In this document: piece after piece, positions 13,034-13,756 of the stretch | Position numbering within the stretch: position 1 is the first letter of the stretch | Layout: each line of letters starts with the position of its first letter | Assembly (NCBI GenBank): GCA_005779345.1 | Contig: SXJQ01000186.1 | Location: forward strand, 1-13,756 | Direction: 5' to 3' | Length of the DNA stretch: 13,756 nt | DNA from: Actinomycetota bacterium | Lineage (GTDB): Bacteria; Actinomycetota; Acidimicrobiia; IMCC26256; PALSA-610 | Position numbers and translations under genes: made by a program | Notes under the pieces: generated by a model | The model's input: only the letters and a program-made list of their open reading frames with translations | What the model was told of the DNA's origin: nothing | Database searches by the model: none

Positions 13034-13756
13034 TCACGCGTCGCTTCCGTGAACGGACGATGAACCGGCGATCGAGGACGCGGCCCGTGGCGGGACGGTC
13101 AAGACCGAGCAGCGTCTCGCGGCGACGATCTCACGAGCGATGCTCCCGGCGACGGCACGTCGGTACCCGGAGTGCGCGTGTGTCGTCATCACCACGAGGG
13201 TGACGTCGTGCGCCTCGGCGTGGTCGAGGATCGCCGATGCCGGGTCGCCCGAGAGCACGTGCACCGTCACCCGCGCGACGTGCCCGCGGACGGCAACCGC
13301 GACGAGTTCGAGGTACGTGACCGCGTGGCGCTCGTCACCGGATTCGTGCACGTGCACCAGTGCGATCTCGATCTCGACGCGGTCGCCGATGCCGACCGCG
13401 TAGTCGAGTGCCCGTTCGGCGAGTTCGGATCCGTCGAGCGGCACGCTCAACCGCCACGTGCCGCTCGCTGCCGTCGGACGTGCTGCATGCAGCACGGGGA
13501 GTACGACCGACACATCGGTGGGGCTCGCGGCGCCGCCGAGGCGCAACCGAGCGGTCATCTCGTCGAAATCGGAGGCCGGGATCGCTGCCGGGATGATCTC
13601 GATCGGCGTCCCGAGGGCGCCCGTCGACCAGCCCGAGAGCAGCCGACCGACGCGCTCCCGGTTCGGTCCCGGCTCGCCGCGTACTCGTCGCACCCAGCCG
13701 AACGCGCCAGCCAAGGCCGGGACGAGAATCCCGTAGATCCAGACGCCGTCGGCGAA
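13034..13756 (-). CDS. Universal stress protein domain protein with upstream membrane segment (partial, N-terminus outside window)
   Basis: The frame is open to the right edge, giving 240 visible residues. The first residues, GVWIYGILVPALAGAFGW, look like a membrane helix followed by the positive stop VRRVRG. Residues of about 22-100 are a linker of no recognised family. From about 102 a UspA-type domain follows: WRLSVPLDGSELAERALDYA, ALVHVHESGD, DPASAILDHAEAHDVTLVVM, then TTHAHSGYRRAVAGSIAREI. The ATP-binding pattern of the family is G-2x-G-9x-G-S. Here the first two glycines are Thr and Ala while the final GS is kept, so nucleotide binding is uncertain. A TTG at 13712-13714 could start a shorter protein, but the membrane segment argues for a longer one, perhaps a transporter or membrane protein with a C-terminal stress domain. 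Confidence 0.72.
   Translation of the reverse strand, partial: FADGVWIYGILVPALAGAFGWVRRVRGEPGPNRERVGRLLSGWSTGALGTPIEIIPAAIPASDFDEMTARLRLGGAASPTDVSVVLPVLHAARPTAASGTWRLSVPLDGSELAERALDYAVGIGDRVEIEIALVHVHESGDERHAVTYLELVAVAVRGHVARVTVHVLSGDPASAILDHAEAHDVTLVVMTTHAHSGYRRAVAGSIAREIVAARRCSVLTVPPRAASSIAGSSSVHGSDA

Overview
The window is GC-rich, with almost every third codon position G or C. It is tightly packed, with short intergenic gaps and several stop/start overlaps. Several starts have no Shine-Dalgarno sequence but a TANNNT box 6-8 nt upstream, as in leaderless actinobacterial genes. Gene content (two TetR regulators, SDR and MDR dehydrogenases, an actinobacterial-type amidohydrolase, a sulfotransferase and an SCP2 domain) points to an actinobacterium. 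A member of Acidimicrobiia is my best guess, but this is inference without a marker gene. No rRNA, tRNA, CRISPR, transposase or phage gene was seen.

Left (1-2072): two minus-strand genes, a sulfotransferase running off the left edge and an amidohydrolase_2-family hydrolase. A perfect 10-bp-arm inverted repeat (2047-2072) lies just upstream of the amidohydrolase and looks like an operator. Next on the plus strand (2144-6142) are a membrane-bound GGDEF-EAL cyclic-di-GMP enzyme with both active sites intact and an exported animal-type haem peroxidase with unusual proximal-side residues. A nested hairpin (6148-6185) closes this convergent block.

Centre (6191-10731): the most interesting part. 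A zinc-dependent alcohol dehydrogenase (minus strand) diverges from an overlapping operon of an SDR dehydrogenase, a TetR regulator and a class III aminotransferase fused at its C-terminus to an SCP2 lipid-binding domain. A 15-bp palindrome (7496-7510) lies over the -10 boxes of both divergent promoters and is the obvious candidate operator for the TetR. The genes suggest conversion of a hydrophobic alcohol, carbonyl and amine (alcohol oxidation by MDR/SDR coupled to transamination), with the SCP2 module presenting or holding a lipid-like substrate. The substrate and direction are not visible.

Right (10760-13756): a TetR with a WHG-type C-terminal domain diverges from an atypical extended-SDR (epimerase-like) protein. 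A palindrome overlaps the regulator's own start codon. A large imperfect hairpin (12575-12633) separates the epimerase from a convergent 99-residue basic hypothetical protein. A universal-stress-protein domain protein with an upstream membrane segment runs off the right edge. No stretch over 300 bases lacks a gene; the longest gaps are about 120 bases (2025-2143 and 12532-12653).
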